DNA from: Desmodus rotundus
Lineage: Eukaryota > Chordata > Mammalia > Chiroptera > Phyllostomidae
DNA: 64,000 nt
Assembly (NCBI RefSeq): GCF_022682495.2
Contig: NC_071391.1
Coordinates: forward strand, 79,697,161-79,761,160
Direction: 5' to 3'
In this document: in pieces, positions 10,790-21,498 of the stretch
Layout of the letters: each line of letters opens with the position of its first letter
Position numbering within the stretch: the first letter of the stretch is position 1
Program-made: the position numbers and the translations under genes
Notes under the pieces: model-generated
Database searches by the model: none
What the model was told of the DNA's origin: nothing
What the model saw: the letters and a program-made list of their open reading frames with translations, nothing else

Positions 10790-11100
10790 TTTTAAATTAA
10801 ATCACTATATTTTAAAAAATTACTGTAACTTTATTTGTGGCTTAGTATTTTGTTAATTTTTGTAAATGTTCCATGTGTTCTCTTAAAGAAAATGTCTTCT
10901 CTATTATTGGAAAACAGGGTTCAAGATTTTCTATATACACTCAGTCTACCTGGATGTAAAAGGCACCAATATGATAATAATTTCTTATTAGATGAGTTAA
11001 GCCCACTTGTATTTATTGACAAGATAGGTCTATATGGCGTTTCATGTTGTTTTTACTTTAAACTCATGTGATTTTTTTTTGCCTTCTATTGGTGTTTCTT
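10790..11100 (-). mobile_element. Ancient L1M-type ORF2 relic, part 2
   Basis: Plus-strand words such as AATGTTCCATGTGTTCTCTT near 10865 match the complement of the L1 endonuclease region. They continue in the order expected from 8060-9623, so this is probably the same old element. From 11100 to 11455 the sequence is AT-rich and unassigned. Confidence 0.65.
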
Positions 11101-11454
11101 TTGTTATTTGAAATTTTTAAAATTTGTTAAAACAGACACATATCTATCTTTGTTGAATAATTTTAGTCACCTCTTCTTTGAATGATTTAACTCATTGGTT
11201 TTCTACCATGACCAGTACTGAGGTTAACTAGAAACCACTTCTTATTTTCTCCACTGTCTCTACTCTATGCTTCAATTTCAGACATTAATATTATATTAAT
11301 GTTATTTTTTATAGTTTTAAATATACTTACCCTTTACTACTTGACTTTCCAGCTTCAAAACATACATACACACATCTCAGTTAATTTCCAAACAATACTT
11401 TGAAAATTTACTTTACTTTCCATTTACCCTTCCTTTCTTATCTATTTGGTTTAT

Positions 11455-11836
11455 AGCAGGTATTATAAGGACTCTCAGAAACTACAGTGTCACCATATCA
11501 TGTTGTCCTCCCTGCCCCTTATTAGATGAACTTGCTTCCTATTTCAATAATAAAGTTTAACAAATCATTAAGTATTTCAACTGTAAACTCCCTGCTTACT
11601 TGTCTCACATACAAATATGTCTATATCCAGATCTATCCTTGTCATCTTTCTTTCAAACTCAAAAAATATGTTCTAAGTATAATCTAAGGGCAGTCTTGAC
11701 AACTGTACCTGTAGCTTTGGTTCTCTTTCCTCATACTACTTCTGGGAACTAATTCTATTAGCTATTCCTCCACTCTCTCTTTTATTTTTAGCTTTTGTCA
11801 TTCCTGACTCCTCATTATCCCAGAAACATCATCATC
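11455..11836 (+). mobile_element. Possible 5' extension of the L2 relic
   Basis: This pyrimidine-rich sequence has the character of L2 ORF2 upstream of the part recognised at 12442. No motif is decisive. It lies directly outside the HAL1/SINE chimera, on the same side as expected if that chimera split one L2. Confidence 0.35.
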
Positions 11837-11854
11837 TTAAACAATATATTCTAC
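11837..11854 (+). repeat. Candidate target-site duplication, left copy
   Basis: TTAAACAATATATTCTAC matches 12424-12441 at 14 of 18 positions by eye. The two copies enclose the HAL1 fragment and the SINE together. Confidence 0.55.
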
Positions 11855-12220
11855 CAAAGAAGATGGATGTAAAGAGGACCACACCAAGACAGATCATAAT
11901 TAAAATGCCAAAGGTTAAAGATAGAGAATCTTAAAAGCAGCAAGAGAAAAGCAGAGAGTTTCCTATAAAGGAGTTCCCATAAGACTATCAGCTGACTTCT
12001 CAAAGAAACTTTGCAGGCAAGGATTCAAAGTGATGAAAAGCTAGGACCTACAACCTAGATTATTCTATGCAGCAAAGCTATCTTTTAGAATGGAAGGGCA
12101 GATAAAGTTGTTTCCAGACAAGGTAAAGCTAAAGGAGTTCATCATCACAAAGTCATTATTATATAAAATGTTAAAGGAAATTGTATAAGAAAAAGAAGAA
12201 GATCAAAACTATGAACATTA
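11855..12220 (+). mobile_element. HAL1 ORF1 fragment fused to a VES SINE
   Basis: It encodes a broken ORF1 C-terminal half, starting at the KKLDPKR-equivalent (AAGAAGATGGATG) and ending at TAA 12186-12188. About 32 bases of HAL1 3'UTR follow before an abrupt join to the exact 5' end of a SINE at 12221. The remaining HAL1 3'UTR is absent on both sides. Frameshifts and a short deletion make it non-coding. Confidence 0.85.
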
Positions 12221-12423
12221 GCCCTGGCTGATGTGGCTCAGTGGATTGAGTGCTGGCCTGTGAACTAAAGGATCACCAGTTCAATTCTCAGTCAGGGTAC
12301 ATGCCTGCGTTGTGGGCCAGAACCCCAGTGGGGGGCATGTGAGAGGCAACCACACATTGATGTTTCTCTCCTTCTCTTTCTCCTTCTCTTCCCCTCTCTC
12401 TAAAAATAAATAAATAAAATATT
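12221..12423 (+). mobile_element. VES-type tRNA-derived SINE
   Basis: It starts GCCCTGGCTGATGTGGCTCA, with an A-box region (TGGCTCAGTGGATTGAG), a B-box-like CAGTTCAATTC and a pyrimidine-rich body. The tail is AAATAAATAAATAAAAT. This is the bat VES structure, transcribed by RNA polymerase III and mobilised by L1 proteins. The 5' end is complete. Confidence 0.92.
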
Positions 12424-12441
12424 TTAAAAAATCAATTCTTC
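12424..12441 (+). repeat. Candidate target-site duplication, right copy
   Basis: TTAAAAAATCAATTCTTC; the partner is at 11837-11854. Confidence 0.55.
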
Positions 12442-13723
12442 TTTGACACTATTTCCTTCACGATACCATCCAATTCTCCTTTTACCCCCAAATTGATGAT
12501 TCATAGACTTTATTTTCTCACTTCCTAATGACTATAAAACATTACAGACTGCCTCCCATTTCCACCACTTTTTTGAAATAGATCTTGTTATAGTCACCAA
12601 TAAGTTCCTACTTGCAAAGGCAATGGAAACCTCTTTAGTTATCTTAATTGACCTCACTATTATAATGAAACTGTGGATCATGCCTTCCTGTATTCTCCTG
12701 TGTGCCCCTACAAATTCTCTCTGACCATCCCTTTTCTATTTCCTCACTAGTTCCTCTTCCTTTCCCTATGACAGAATATTGATGCTTTCTAGGGTTCTAT
12801 TCCAAGCTCAGTTGTCTTCCCATTCTAGATTGTCCTCACTCATCTACTTTCATAACTTTAACTACTACTCATAGGCTGGTGACTTCTAAAGCTATATCTT
12901 CTGCCCAGTTCTCTCCTTTCAACTTCAGATTTGTTAATCTGTCTGTGGGCTAGGCATTCTCAAGCAGATATCTCAAAGACATCTCAAACTCAGTATACTT
13001 CAAAATGAACTTGTCTTCTTTTTCTAAAATTCTCTATCTTGGTGGTGGCAGTTACACAAATTAGAAACCCAAGAATCATCCTTGATTATCTTTCTCTTTC
13101 AATCATCTCCAGTTATTCACATACCAAATCCCATAAAACTTACCCCCAAAGTACTCTTTAAATTGGCCCCTCTTTTTTTTTAAAAAAAAAATCTTTCTGT
13201 TATTCTATTATCATCTCTTTCCTGATGTGATACTAACTGGACTCTTTGCTTCCAGTGTTGTCTCCCAATTACCCACGTGATCTATCTAATCAGGCCACTG
13301 TTCTACTTTACATTTTCTCAGGGTCCCTGTAGCCTTTGTGATAAAGTCAAGTTCTGTGACCTGATATGCAAATACCCTGATGGTCTGGCCTATGGCTTTT
13401 TCAACAGTTTCTTCTTTTACCACTTCTGGGCTCCAGCAAAACTTTTCACCAACACTGACCTGCTTTAGCTCTGTGAACACAATATGTTGTTTTGCTTTTC
13501 AATGCCTTTGCTCTTGCTATTTCCTTCATCCCCTTTTCTTCACTTGGGTAGCTTCTATTTATTTTTTAGGACCAAATTCAGATAATAACTCTTTCGTGAA
13601 GACTCCCTAACATCTGGCCATCCCTTTTCCTAAAACTAAGCTAGGTCAACTACCCTTCCTCAGTGCTTCTCAGCACTCAAAGCTCACTGATGTCATTTCA
13701 CTTAACATACAATATTGCAATAA
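12442..13723 (+). mobile_element. Ancient L2 LINE relic (RT to 3' end)
   Basis: The diverged sequence follows L2 ORF2 in the sense direction. A GTTCTATTCCAAGCTCAG block near 12798 is the GxPQGS region, and CTCATAGGCTGGTGACTTCT near 12870 corresponds to the YADD motif. Near 13070 a block equals the LGVILD motif. Near 13350-13390 and 13490-13600 are the C-terminal and 3' end regions. No reading frame survives. Confidence 0.72.
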
Positions 13724-13738
13724 ACTGTATGTGTTTTT
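13724..13738 (+). repeat. Target-site duplication of twin-primed L1, left
   Basis: ACTGTATGTGTTTTT; the partner at 15011-15025 differs at one position. Confidence 0.8.
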
Positions 13739-15010
13739 TTAATTTAAATTTATTATTTTTAATTTTTTTTGTGGTTCAAGTACAGTTGTCTCCATTTTCT
13801 CCTCACCACTTCCCCCCACCCCAGCCACCCCAACCTCCCACCCTTGATCCTACCCCCTTTTGGCTTTCTCCATGTGTCCTTTATACATGTTCCTTGAAAA
13901 CTCTTCCCCCTTTCCCCCCATTATCCCCTCTCACTTCCCTTCTGGTTACTGTCAGTTTGTCCTTAATTTCAATGTGTCTGGTTATATTTTGCTTGCTTGT
14001 TTATTTTGTTGATTAGGTTCCACTTATAGGTGAGATCATATGGTATCTGTCTTTCACTGCCTGGTTTATTTTACTTAGCAAAATGCTCTCCAGATCCATC
14101 CAAGCTGTCACAAAGGGTAAGAGCTCCTTCTTTCATTCTGCTGAATAGTATTCCATTGCATAAATGTACTGTAGTTTTTTGATCCACTCATTTACCACCA
14201 ACTTACACCATACATAAAAATAAACTCAAGATGGATAAAAGACTTAGATATAAGTCATAACATCATAAAAGTCCTAGAGGAGAACACAGGTAGGAAAAAT
14301 CTCAGATATTCTGCGCCATAATATTTTCACTGATATGTCCCCTAGAGCAAGGCATGTAAAGGAAAGAATAAACAAATGGGACTTCATCAAAATAAAAGGC
14401 TTCTGCACGGCTAAAGAAAACATCAACAAATGAATAGGGAACCAATCATATGGGAAAATATATTTGCAAATGATACCTCAGACAAGGGTTTGATATCCAA
14501 ATACATAAAGAACTCACATAACTATATTCCAGGAAGACAAAAAATTCAATTAAAAAATGGGCAAAGGAATCTGAACAGACACTTCTCCAAGGAGGACTTA
14601 CAAAGGGCCCAGAGACATATGAAGGGATGCTCAGCATCACTAGCCATCAGAGAGATGAGAATTAAAACCACAATAAGATACAACTTCACACCAGTCAGGG
14701 TGGCTATCATGAACAAATCAAGAAACAACAAGTGCAGGCAAGGCTGTGGAGAGAAGGTAAACCTAGTACACTGTTGGAGGGAATGCAGACTGGTGCAGCC
14801 ACTGTGGAAAACAGTATGGAATTTCCTCAGAAAACTAAAAATGGAACTGCCTTTTGATCTGGCAATTCCACTGCTGGGATTATACCCTAAGAATCCTGAA
14901 ACACCAAATCAAAAGAAACCATGCACCCCAATGTTCATAGCAGCACCATTTACAATAGCCAAGTACTGGAAGCAATGTAAGTGTCCATTGGTAAATGAGT
15001 GGATCAAAAA
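13739..15010 (-). mobile_element. Twin-primed (5'-inverted) L1 insertion
   Basis: The left part (to about 14196) is an L1 3' end on the minus strand with poly-T at 13739. The right part (14196-15010) is L1 ORF2 on the plus strand. Both parts reach the same point of the L1, the ATGAGTGGATCAAAAAACT region, overlapping by about 24 bp. A 15 bp target duplication flanks the whole. Such 5' inversion arises when both nicked ends prime reverse transcription of one RNA. Confidence 0.88.
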
Positions 15011-15020
15011 ACTCTATGTG
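14199..15020 (+). pseudogene. L1 ORF2 C-terminal fragment (inverted arm)
   Basis: It encodes the C-terminal segment of ORF2p: [20 protein letters not shown] near 14580, the cysteine/histidine region [20 protein letters not shown] near 14735-14790, and [15 protein letters not shown] near 14860. A stop (TGA at 14430) interrupts the upstream part. The open frame from 14433 runs on through the end of the L1 into flanking DNA until 15239, so the last 70 or so codons are not L1. Confidence 0.88.
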
Positions 15021-15025
15021 TTTTT
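15011..15025 (+). repeat. Target-site duplication of twin-primed L1, right
   Basis: ACTCTATGTGTTTTT, one mismatch to 13724-13738. From 15026 to 15340 the DNA is unassigned. Confidence 0.8.
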
Positions 15026-15349
15026 GCCTCCTCTTCTGTCTTTCTTTAGATTCCCATATTCTTCACAGAAATCAGTTAATATATATGCTATTCAACAAAA
15101 CTACCCATTGGGATTCAGCACTATGGATGCAAGCAAGATTATGGTTGTTTCTTTCCCCCCCCTTTTTATATCATTTATTATATTAGCCCAAATGCCTTGC
15201 ATAGAGTTTGTGCTGAATAATTATTCTGTGCTAAAGTAGATGGATGTCCCTGCTGTTAAGGAGCATGATCTTCAGTGAAATAGAGATACCAGAGGGAAAA
15301 GCTTCCAGGCTTAAAATGTGAAACAATATGCCTTAGAGGAAAAGGTCCA

Positions 15350-15490
15350 CAAATGGGTTCTCTGGAGACCTGGGAGCTCTCACTAACTAGCTATGACCTT
15401 GTAGGACAACCTTCCTGAATCTGTGAAATAAAGTGATGGCCTGGGTAAGTACTATGATCCCTCATAGCTCTAAAATTTGATTAAAAAATA
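15350..15490 (+). mobile_element. MIR SINE relic
   Basis: Core words typical of MIR are visible: CTAACTAGCTATGACCTTG near 15383, a CTGTGAAATAAAGTGATGG block near 15421 and ATAGCTCTAAAATTTGAT at the end. The sequence from 15490 to 15975 is unassigned and holds no gene. Confidence 0.75.
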
Positions 15491-15989
15491 ACAATTGTTT
15501 GTTATTTTAAAGAAACTGTTTTAAATAACATGGGATAGTTTGGAGCTGGCCTGGTGCAATGAACTGAAAACTTAAAGAAAACCTAAGACAAAATCTTAGC
15601 ACCAAATATCTTCCCTCTAGACACAGCTTCATGAATTCCCACTAGATAGTATGACCTTCATTTCATACCAGCTATCCTACACTTTTGAGCCCCTACTCAT
15701 TCTGTTCCTCCCATTCACAATGTTCTTCCCCTGTCCCACCCTCCTTCCCTCTAAGGCCCCGATCACATCCTACTTCCCTATTTGTATTTCTCCTTTCTCT
15801 GTGCTTCTGTTCACTAGAATTATGATCATTACACATTTTAATATTTAATTTTCCCCAAACATTTGATGTGACTTAAATTTACTTTTATGATGAAGTTTTC
15901 TAAGCTCATAGGAGACTGAGGTATGTGCCTTTAAAATTGTCAAGTCCTTATCAGGAACTAGTACTATGTTGGGCTCATAGTGGTGTCTT

Positions 15990-16210
15990 TTTTCTTTTTC
16001 TTTTTTTATAAAGATTTATTTGTTTATTTTGAAGCAGAGGGGAAGGGTGGGAGAAAGAGGGAGAGAAATGTCAATGTGTGCTTGCCTGTCACATGCCCCC
16101 CAGTGGGGACTGGGCCCGCAACCCAGGCATGTGCCTTGACTGGGAATCGAACCTGCAACCCTTTGGTTTGCAGGCCGGTGCTCAATCCACTGAGCCACAC
16201 CAGCCAGGGC
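15990..16210 (-). mobile_element. VES SINE, full length, minus strand
   Basis: The complement of the VES consensus: poly-T/AT tail at 15990-16025, then GAATCGAACCTGCAACCC as the B box and GAGCCACACCAGCCAGGGC as the 5' end at 16210. Target duplications CATAGTGGTGTCTT (15976-15989) and CATAGTGGGTTCTT (16211-16224) flank it with two mismatches. Confidence 0.93.
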
Positions 16211-16224
16211 CATAGTGGGTTCTT

Positions 16225-17126
16225 ATAAAATTCTTTCAGGCTAATTCCTGCAAGAATGATGCATATTGTGCCAATATTAGAAAAGGTGAACATTGATCAA
16301 GCACTGCTGGTGTTGTGGGGAAATTTCCAGCAGAGCTTCCTCTTAGAGAACATTTGAGTTTCAGAACAAGCATAAGACCTTTGCTGTGAGTCTGAAATCT
16401 GCCACCAACACTCTGCACAGTTTTCCATTTTCAGGTTGTTAGCACTGGTTGATGATAATCACTTGCCCAAGAGGGATTGGAAAAGATCAGTTTGGGACCT
16501 GTGATCCTTCTCCCTTGAAACCACTCAAAGCTCATCTTTGCTTATTGGGTATAGTGTCTCTGGGATGAAGCCCACCACTATCATTAAAGCTGCCTTGGCC
16601 TCAGTTGGACAGATTCCCTTGCTCAAAACCAGCTGCCCCAACCCTAATATCTTCCTGCTGAGCTGGTCTGACTGCTGCTGCTGTTTCTCAGCAGTGCACA
16701 GCTTTGCCACACCACTGGAAGCTTCATTCCAGGCCATCCTTTAAGCATTTCCCTCTCCCTTGCAGAGTCATGGGCAAGCCTGCCTGTGTGACATAGTCTA
16801 CGCCTACTGGTAGATGGAATCACCAAGAGCAACACTTTTGGAGCCCTGCTGGGGAGCTAGAATGGGAAGTACATTAGCTATTACTCAGCTGGGCAGGTGC
16901 TGAGAATGACAGATATGCTGAGTCCAGGAGCTCCCTGTTGAAGGAGCTGGCAGGCACTATCCTAAGGATTTTTGCTAAGGGCTTATTCCACTGTCAGGAA
17001 ACCCTTGACTTCTCTCAGATGACACTCTGAATGTATCTCTTCCCCAAATTTATTTCAGCAGTTACTACTAGATGTACTGCCATGTTTTCCCACAGACTGT
17101 TTGGCAGAAGGTTCTTTTCTTTTCCT
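16225..17126. other. No recognised feature
   Basis: No repeat or gene is recognised. GC content is higher than the surroundings between about 16550 and 16960. Open frames here (for example 16538-16744) show no protein family pattern. A glutamine run on the minus strand near 16680 only reflects a CTG-rich stretch. Confidence 0.5.
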
Positions 17127-17193
17127 CCTTCCCTCCCTCCCTCCCTCCCTCCCTCCCTCCCTCCCTCCCTCCCTCCCTCCCTCCCTTCCTTCC
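17127..17193 (+). repeat. (CCCT)n microsatellite
   Basis: A nearly pure CCCT array of about 60 bp ends in CTTCCTTCC and directly abuts the poly-T end of the L1 tail at 17195. It may have grown from the target duplication of that L1. Confidence 0.95.
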
Positions 17194-17194
17194 A

Positions 17195-17497
17195 TTATTT
17201 ATTTATTTATTTTTCCTTTTTTTATTGTTGTTCAAGTATAGTTGTCTCCATTTTCCCACCACCACTTTCTTCCACCCACCCACTGCAACTCCCACCCTCA
17301 ATCCTACCCCCCTTTGGCTTTGTCCATGGGTCCTTTATACATGTTCCTTCATGACCTTTCACCTACAAGTGGAACCTAACAAACAAAACAAACAAGCAAG
17401 CAGAATATAACCAGAGGCATTGAAATAAAGAACAAACTAACAGTAACCAGAGGGGAAGGGGCAGGGGTATAATGAAGGAAAGAAGGGGAAGGGTCAT
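17195..17497 (-). mobile_element. L1 tail with inverted 5' arm (L1-X)
   Basis: 17195-17360 is the L1 3' end on the minus strand (poly-T, TTCAAGTATAGTTGTCTCC, C-rich complement). 17361-17497 is 3'UTR sequence on the plus strand, ending GGGAAGGGTCAT. Both arms meet at the same GGTCAT position of the 3'UTR, as in twin priming. The outer boundary at 17498 cuts exactly into a SINE. Confidence 0.8.
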
Positions 17498-17592
17498 TGG
17501 TTGATTCTTGTATGTGCCCTGATCAAGGATCAAACCCTTAACTTTGGCATTTTGAGTCAATGCTCTAACCAACTGAGCTACCTGGCCAGAGC
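17498..17592 (-). mobile_element. 5' half of a VES-related SINE
   Basis: Read on the minus strand it starts GCTCTGGCCAGGTAGCTCAG (A box) and includes the GGGTTTGATCC B box. It stops at AAGAATCAACCA, in the middle of the SINE. The missing 3' half matches the piece at 21697-21806 in opposite orientation. Confidence 0.88.
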
Positions 17593-17604
17593 TGATTTAT
17601 AACT

Positions 17605-18058
17605 ATTCATTTCCTACAGGAATGATAGCAGCCTGTAGTATAAAGTGTGAAAAGATATTAACAGAAAAGATAAAACATTTTATATTGGCAACTCTGACAC
17701 CTGTTTTAAATTCTAAACAAACTATAAATAAACTATCCATTAGAAATCATGCTTATTCAATTCTGCTTGGGGGTAAATAACAAAACTTTGTGAAGAGAAG
17801 CATCACATTCATTAAAATAAGATATTACAATAACTTGAAAAAATGTTTTAAAATAAATAAACAAATTGAACCTATACATTTTAATTTTAATTTTGCCTAA
17901 AGGGCAAGAGAAAAGACAAAAAAGAACTTATACAAATTAACCATTTATGGTGGAAAATCTCAATACCAACTAGAAATGTCATCAGGCATTTTCCCCTAAC
18001 TTTTAGATAAGCAACCATCTAACTGATGAATACTGACCAAATTAAAATGTTTTCAGTC
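17605..18058. other. AT-rich DNA, no recognised feature
   Basis: No gene or repeat family is recognised. The stretch lies within the putatively inverted segment. Confidence 0.5.
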
Positions 18059-18059
18059 T

Positions 18060-18440
18060 CATAGATCAGAATGTGGATAAAACCTGCTGTCTCCTGTACA
18101 GATGTCCAAGCGGATGGCATAACTGTCCATCTACACTAAGAGGCTGGCACACACCCTTAACTCCTTCTTTCTTTTGTGCTTCACATCTGACCAATAACAA
18201 AGGTTTAATGATCTACCACATTAATGGTCTCTCCCCTCAACCCCACCCTCCTATCCAGCACCAGTCTAATCCATTCTCTGGATCTCTCTCTGAGTGACTT
18301 GATTAACACCACACATCTTATGTGAAAATATGACTTTACGGTTACACTTGACTCACTAGTCTGGACTCGTATCATCTGGTTCTTGCCCACCTCACCAGTT
18401 TCATTTCTCAACACACTACCCCATCACTACTCACAAAGTG
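18060..18440 (+). mobile_element. L2 relic, part 1
   Basis: The last 100 bp (ATCTGGTTCTTGCCCACCTC near 18376) correspond to the L2 C-terminal/3' region. The L2 pattern resumes after the mariner at about 18985, so the mariner split one L2. Confidence 0.5.
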
Positions 18441-18442
18441 TA

Positions 18443-18968
18443 TTTGGTTGGCCAAAAAGTTCATTTATTTTTTTCATACAATGGCTCTAGTAGTGCTTAG
18501 TTGTCTTTAACTTCATTTGAAACAATTTTGTTAGATTATATTGTGACAGCTATCATATCAGCATGCATTTAAAAAAAATCAAAATTGGTGAATTTTTGTG
18601 CAGCCATCTTAATATTGAAGATGGAAGAATATATTCAACATTTTAAGTGTATTATGCTTTATTATTTCAAGAAAGGTTAAAACACAACTGAAATGCAAAC
18701 AAAGATTTGTGCAGTATATGGAGAAGGTGCTGTGACTAATCGAATGTGTCAAAAGTGGTTTGCGAGGTTTCTTGGTACTGTTGACATTTTGCCCAAATAA
18801 CTCTTTGCTGTGGGGCTGTCTTATGCATTGGCCTCTACCTGCTAGAAGCCAATAGCAGGAGCTAACCAATATACTCAAAAATATCCAAATCAATAAAGTT
18901 ATTGGTATAAATTAAAAATGTGTCTTTTATTTTCCAGAAAACTTAAACAGACATTTTGGTCAACCCAA
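18443..18968 (+). mobile_element. mariner relic with foreign interior
   Basis: The terminal inverted repeats are TTTGGTTGGCCAAAAAGTTC at the left and the complement-like ending TTTTGGTCAACCCAA at 18954-18968, with TA at 18441-18442 as the expected target. Behind the left end a transposase N-terminal remnant can be read, including the CAVYGEGAVTNRMCQKWF block near 18708-18765. It then joins a hAT-like MER5 piece. The transposase is far too short and broken to act. Confidence 0.8.
18766..18850 (-). mobile_element. MER5-like (hAT-Charlie) fragment inside the mariner
   Basis: ACTGTTGACATTTTGCCCAA, then CTTTGCTGTGGGGCTGTCTT and GGCCTCTACCTGCTAGAAG match the complement of the eutherian MER5 MITE, with an internal gap of about 25 bp. 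The assignment is from memory of the consensus. Confidence 0.65.
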
Positions 18969-18984
18969 TGCATTCTGATTATAC

Positions 18985-19190
18985 CAATCGATGTGCTCTC
19001 TCCCAAATGTTGCATACAGTTTACATTCCTGGGTTTTAGTCATGCTATTTTTTCTGCCCATATTTTCCTTCCTTTACATCATGTCCCCTCAATCTCAATG
19101 TAAGCTTCAAGAGAGCTCGGGGCTAGTCTTTCTAGACTACCTTATCCCAAGATACCAGAATAGTGCCTGGTTCACAGTGTGTGGGGAGGT
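18985..19190 (+). mobile_element. L2 relic, 3' end
   Basis: The pattern of the L2 3' end (AATGTAAGCTTCAAGAGAGC near 19097 and GAATAGTGCCTGGTTCACAG near 19158) continues from part 1. From 19190 to 19615 nothing is recognised. Confidence 0.65.
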
Positions 19191-19619
19191 TTCAAAAGCT
19201 AGCCCCAATATTGGTACATATCAGTTCCATTCATATTCCCTTGTCTAGAAATCAGCCAGCCTTATCATCACATCTAACTTCAAGGCAGGCTGGGATATGT
19301 AGTAAAGTGTATACCCAAGAAGAAATAATAGACTTGGATGAGCAGCCAGAAGTCTCTGCCATACCAGATATTTGTCTTATAAATATATTGTCACTAGAGA
19401 AAAATCCAAATGTGCAAAAGTCAAAGAAAAAAAGCAACTTATTCTTGAAATGAAAACCTACTAGAAGCTGAATGTAAGCCAACTAGGAGATAAATGCAAA
19501 AATAAATTGATAATGAACCTTAAATTTTAGAACTATTAGGTATCTAGATGTTTCAGGAGTGATTGTATCAATCTTTTATATATGTAATTATAGTACTCTT
19601 TGAATTACTTCATAACATT

Positions 19620-20575
19620 CTCCTTAAGGAGCTAGTATAATATAATATTGATACCAAAAGATAGCACACAAAAAATCCATAGACTGATGTTACTTATGAA
19701 ACAGTCAATGCAATAGTTCTAAATAAAATATCAATAAATGAGTACACAAGACATTGAAAGGATTAATCACCATATCAAAGCAGCATTAACTCAAAGAATG
19801 TAAGAATGTTCAATATTAGAAATATCTTCATACAAATCACCATAATAAGTCAAAAAGAAAAATTACATTATTATGTGTATAGACAAAGAGGCATTTCATA
19901 CAATCCCAAATTCATTCTTCATGCCTAAATACTTCCTGCTCTGCTAATCCCTACATATAATAAATCATAATAATTATATGGTTATGTAACACAGATTTAG
20001 GAAAATCTATTGAAAATTTATAACAAACAATAGCATAGTTCAGCTAACTTAATATAAAATTAATATACAAAAATTAATGCTCATTCTGTATACAAAATAA
20101 CCCAGAGAAGATCCTATTTGAACAGCAAGTAAAAGAATTAAAGATCTAATAAACTTAACAAGAAATGGGCAAGATTATACTATATGAAGTTGTTATATTC
20201 TGTAAGATACCAAATAGATGTGAATAAATTAAAGATCATGACTTGTTCTTATCCAGGAAGACTCAATATCAAAACAAAATTAATTCACTAGAAAGTAATT
20301 ATAGACCTCATGATTTAAAAAAAAAATCAGATATTTTTAAATAACTAAACCAAAGGGTTACTATAGTGCATCTGAAAAAGGAAACCTGTAGAAAAAAAGG
20401 AAGTATTGAGTGAGGAATAGCTCTACCTAATAGTAAAGCTTATTATCTAGTTACAGTAATTAGAAGAACATGATATTAATGCATAAATAAGCAAACAGAT
20501 AATAAACAGGATAGTGAGTCCAGAAGCAGACATAAATACACACTAAATTTAGTATGACCATATCTTGTGGTATAG
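19620..20575 (+). mobile_element. Ancient L1M-type ORF2 relic
   Basis: It follows L1 ORF2 in the sense direction from the RT fingers onward. Words equivalent to the IDAEKAFDK region lie near 19880-19910, and a DxxxxLxENxNK-like region follows. Strong divergence and indels leave no frame. The element probably continues at 21235-21420. Confidence 0.65.
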
Positions 20576-21234
20576 CCATTCAAACAGCAATTCAGTTCAC
20601 AAAGAATTTCATTTAGTACTCCTGCTTTGGCTTATAAAACTTTATTTGTATTTAAGAAAATCAATTAAGATTATCTCTGAGCAACAGGGTGCTGTAAAAT
20701 TGGAACCAACAGGAAGACTTTTTGAATAGTTGGAATGTTCTATTGAGTTTTTCTCTAAAAGACTCTAGTACAGAGTGGTGATAAGCTCTTCATTTATATT
20801 GACTTCATCAAGTAACTAAAAATTCATTTACTTAAATATTGAGAATCATATAAATGCTTTATGAGGATTATTTTAGATTGCAACAGTATCTCATGGCTAT
20901 GAAATAGATGAATGAGTACAGGTGTATAACCATATTACACAGAAATTAATTAATAAAACTTGCCTTTATTATGTCATTGTAATAGCTAAATATTAATTAT
21001 TGAAGTTGTATAGATTTCAATGGGGTATGAAATTGTTTTCAGATAAGCTGTTTTTCTTTTGAGACACAAAATTTTGCCATTGAAGTAATAGTAAGATCTA
21101 CTTAGAACTAATTACCATCCTGACACAAGGACAGAGGCCTGCCACAACAAGGAAGTCATGGAGGGAGAGGGATGGCTTATGTAAAAACTAGATAAGTGAG
21201 CCACCATCTAGAAAATGATAAGCATCCTATCCTT
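20576..21234. other. Unassigned insertion-like sequence
   Basis: A 660 bp AT-rich stretch separates two parts of the same ancient L1. I recognise no repeat family, inverted termini or open frame in it. Confidence 0.4.
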
Positions 21235-21420
21235 GTCTCATTCCTTATTAATCAAAATTAATTCCAGATGAATTAATGACTTAAATGTAAAAATGTAATT
21301 TTAAAATCTCCAGAAGGACACATGAGAAGAATTTTCATTATAATCTGAGAACATATGGCATGTTTATTTTCTTCATAGTTGTTATCCCAGCAACCCTGTC
21401 TCTTAAGAAATATTTGTTGA
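21235..21420 (+). mobile_element. Ancient L1M relic, continuation
   Basis: AATTAATGACTTAAATGTAA and the following AATCTCCAGAAGGACAC match the L1 ORF2 segment downstream of that seen at 20575. Confidence 0.55.
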
Positions 21421-21498
21421 ATTAGAATGAATTGAATTGAATACCAGATCATAAAGGAGTAAGAACTACATTCTGTAAGTGTTCATGGAAGGTACAAA

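Noticed and set aside
12221..12300. Functional tRNA gene
   Set aside because: Only the A- and B-box-like parts of a tRNA-derived SINE; no cloverleaf or anticodon arm that fits a tRNA.
15999..16228. Several open frames of 60-90 codons on both strands
   Set aside because: They all fall in the VES SINE, where tRNA-derived sequence leaves frames open by chance.
16538..16835. Candidate exon or pseudogene with a Gln/Cys run
   Set aside because: No splice context, no conserved domain, and the run comes from a CTG-rich stretch; nothing supports coding.
17031..17410. Ser/Pro/Leu-repeat proteins
   Set aside because: They are translations of the CCCT microsatellite and the L1 tail.
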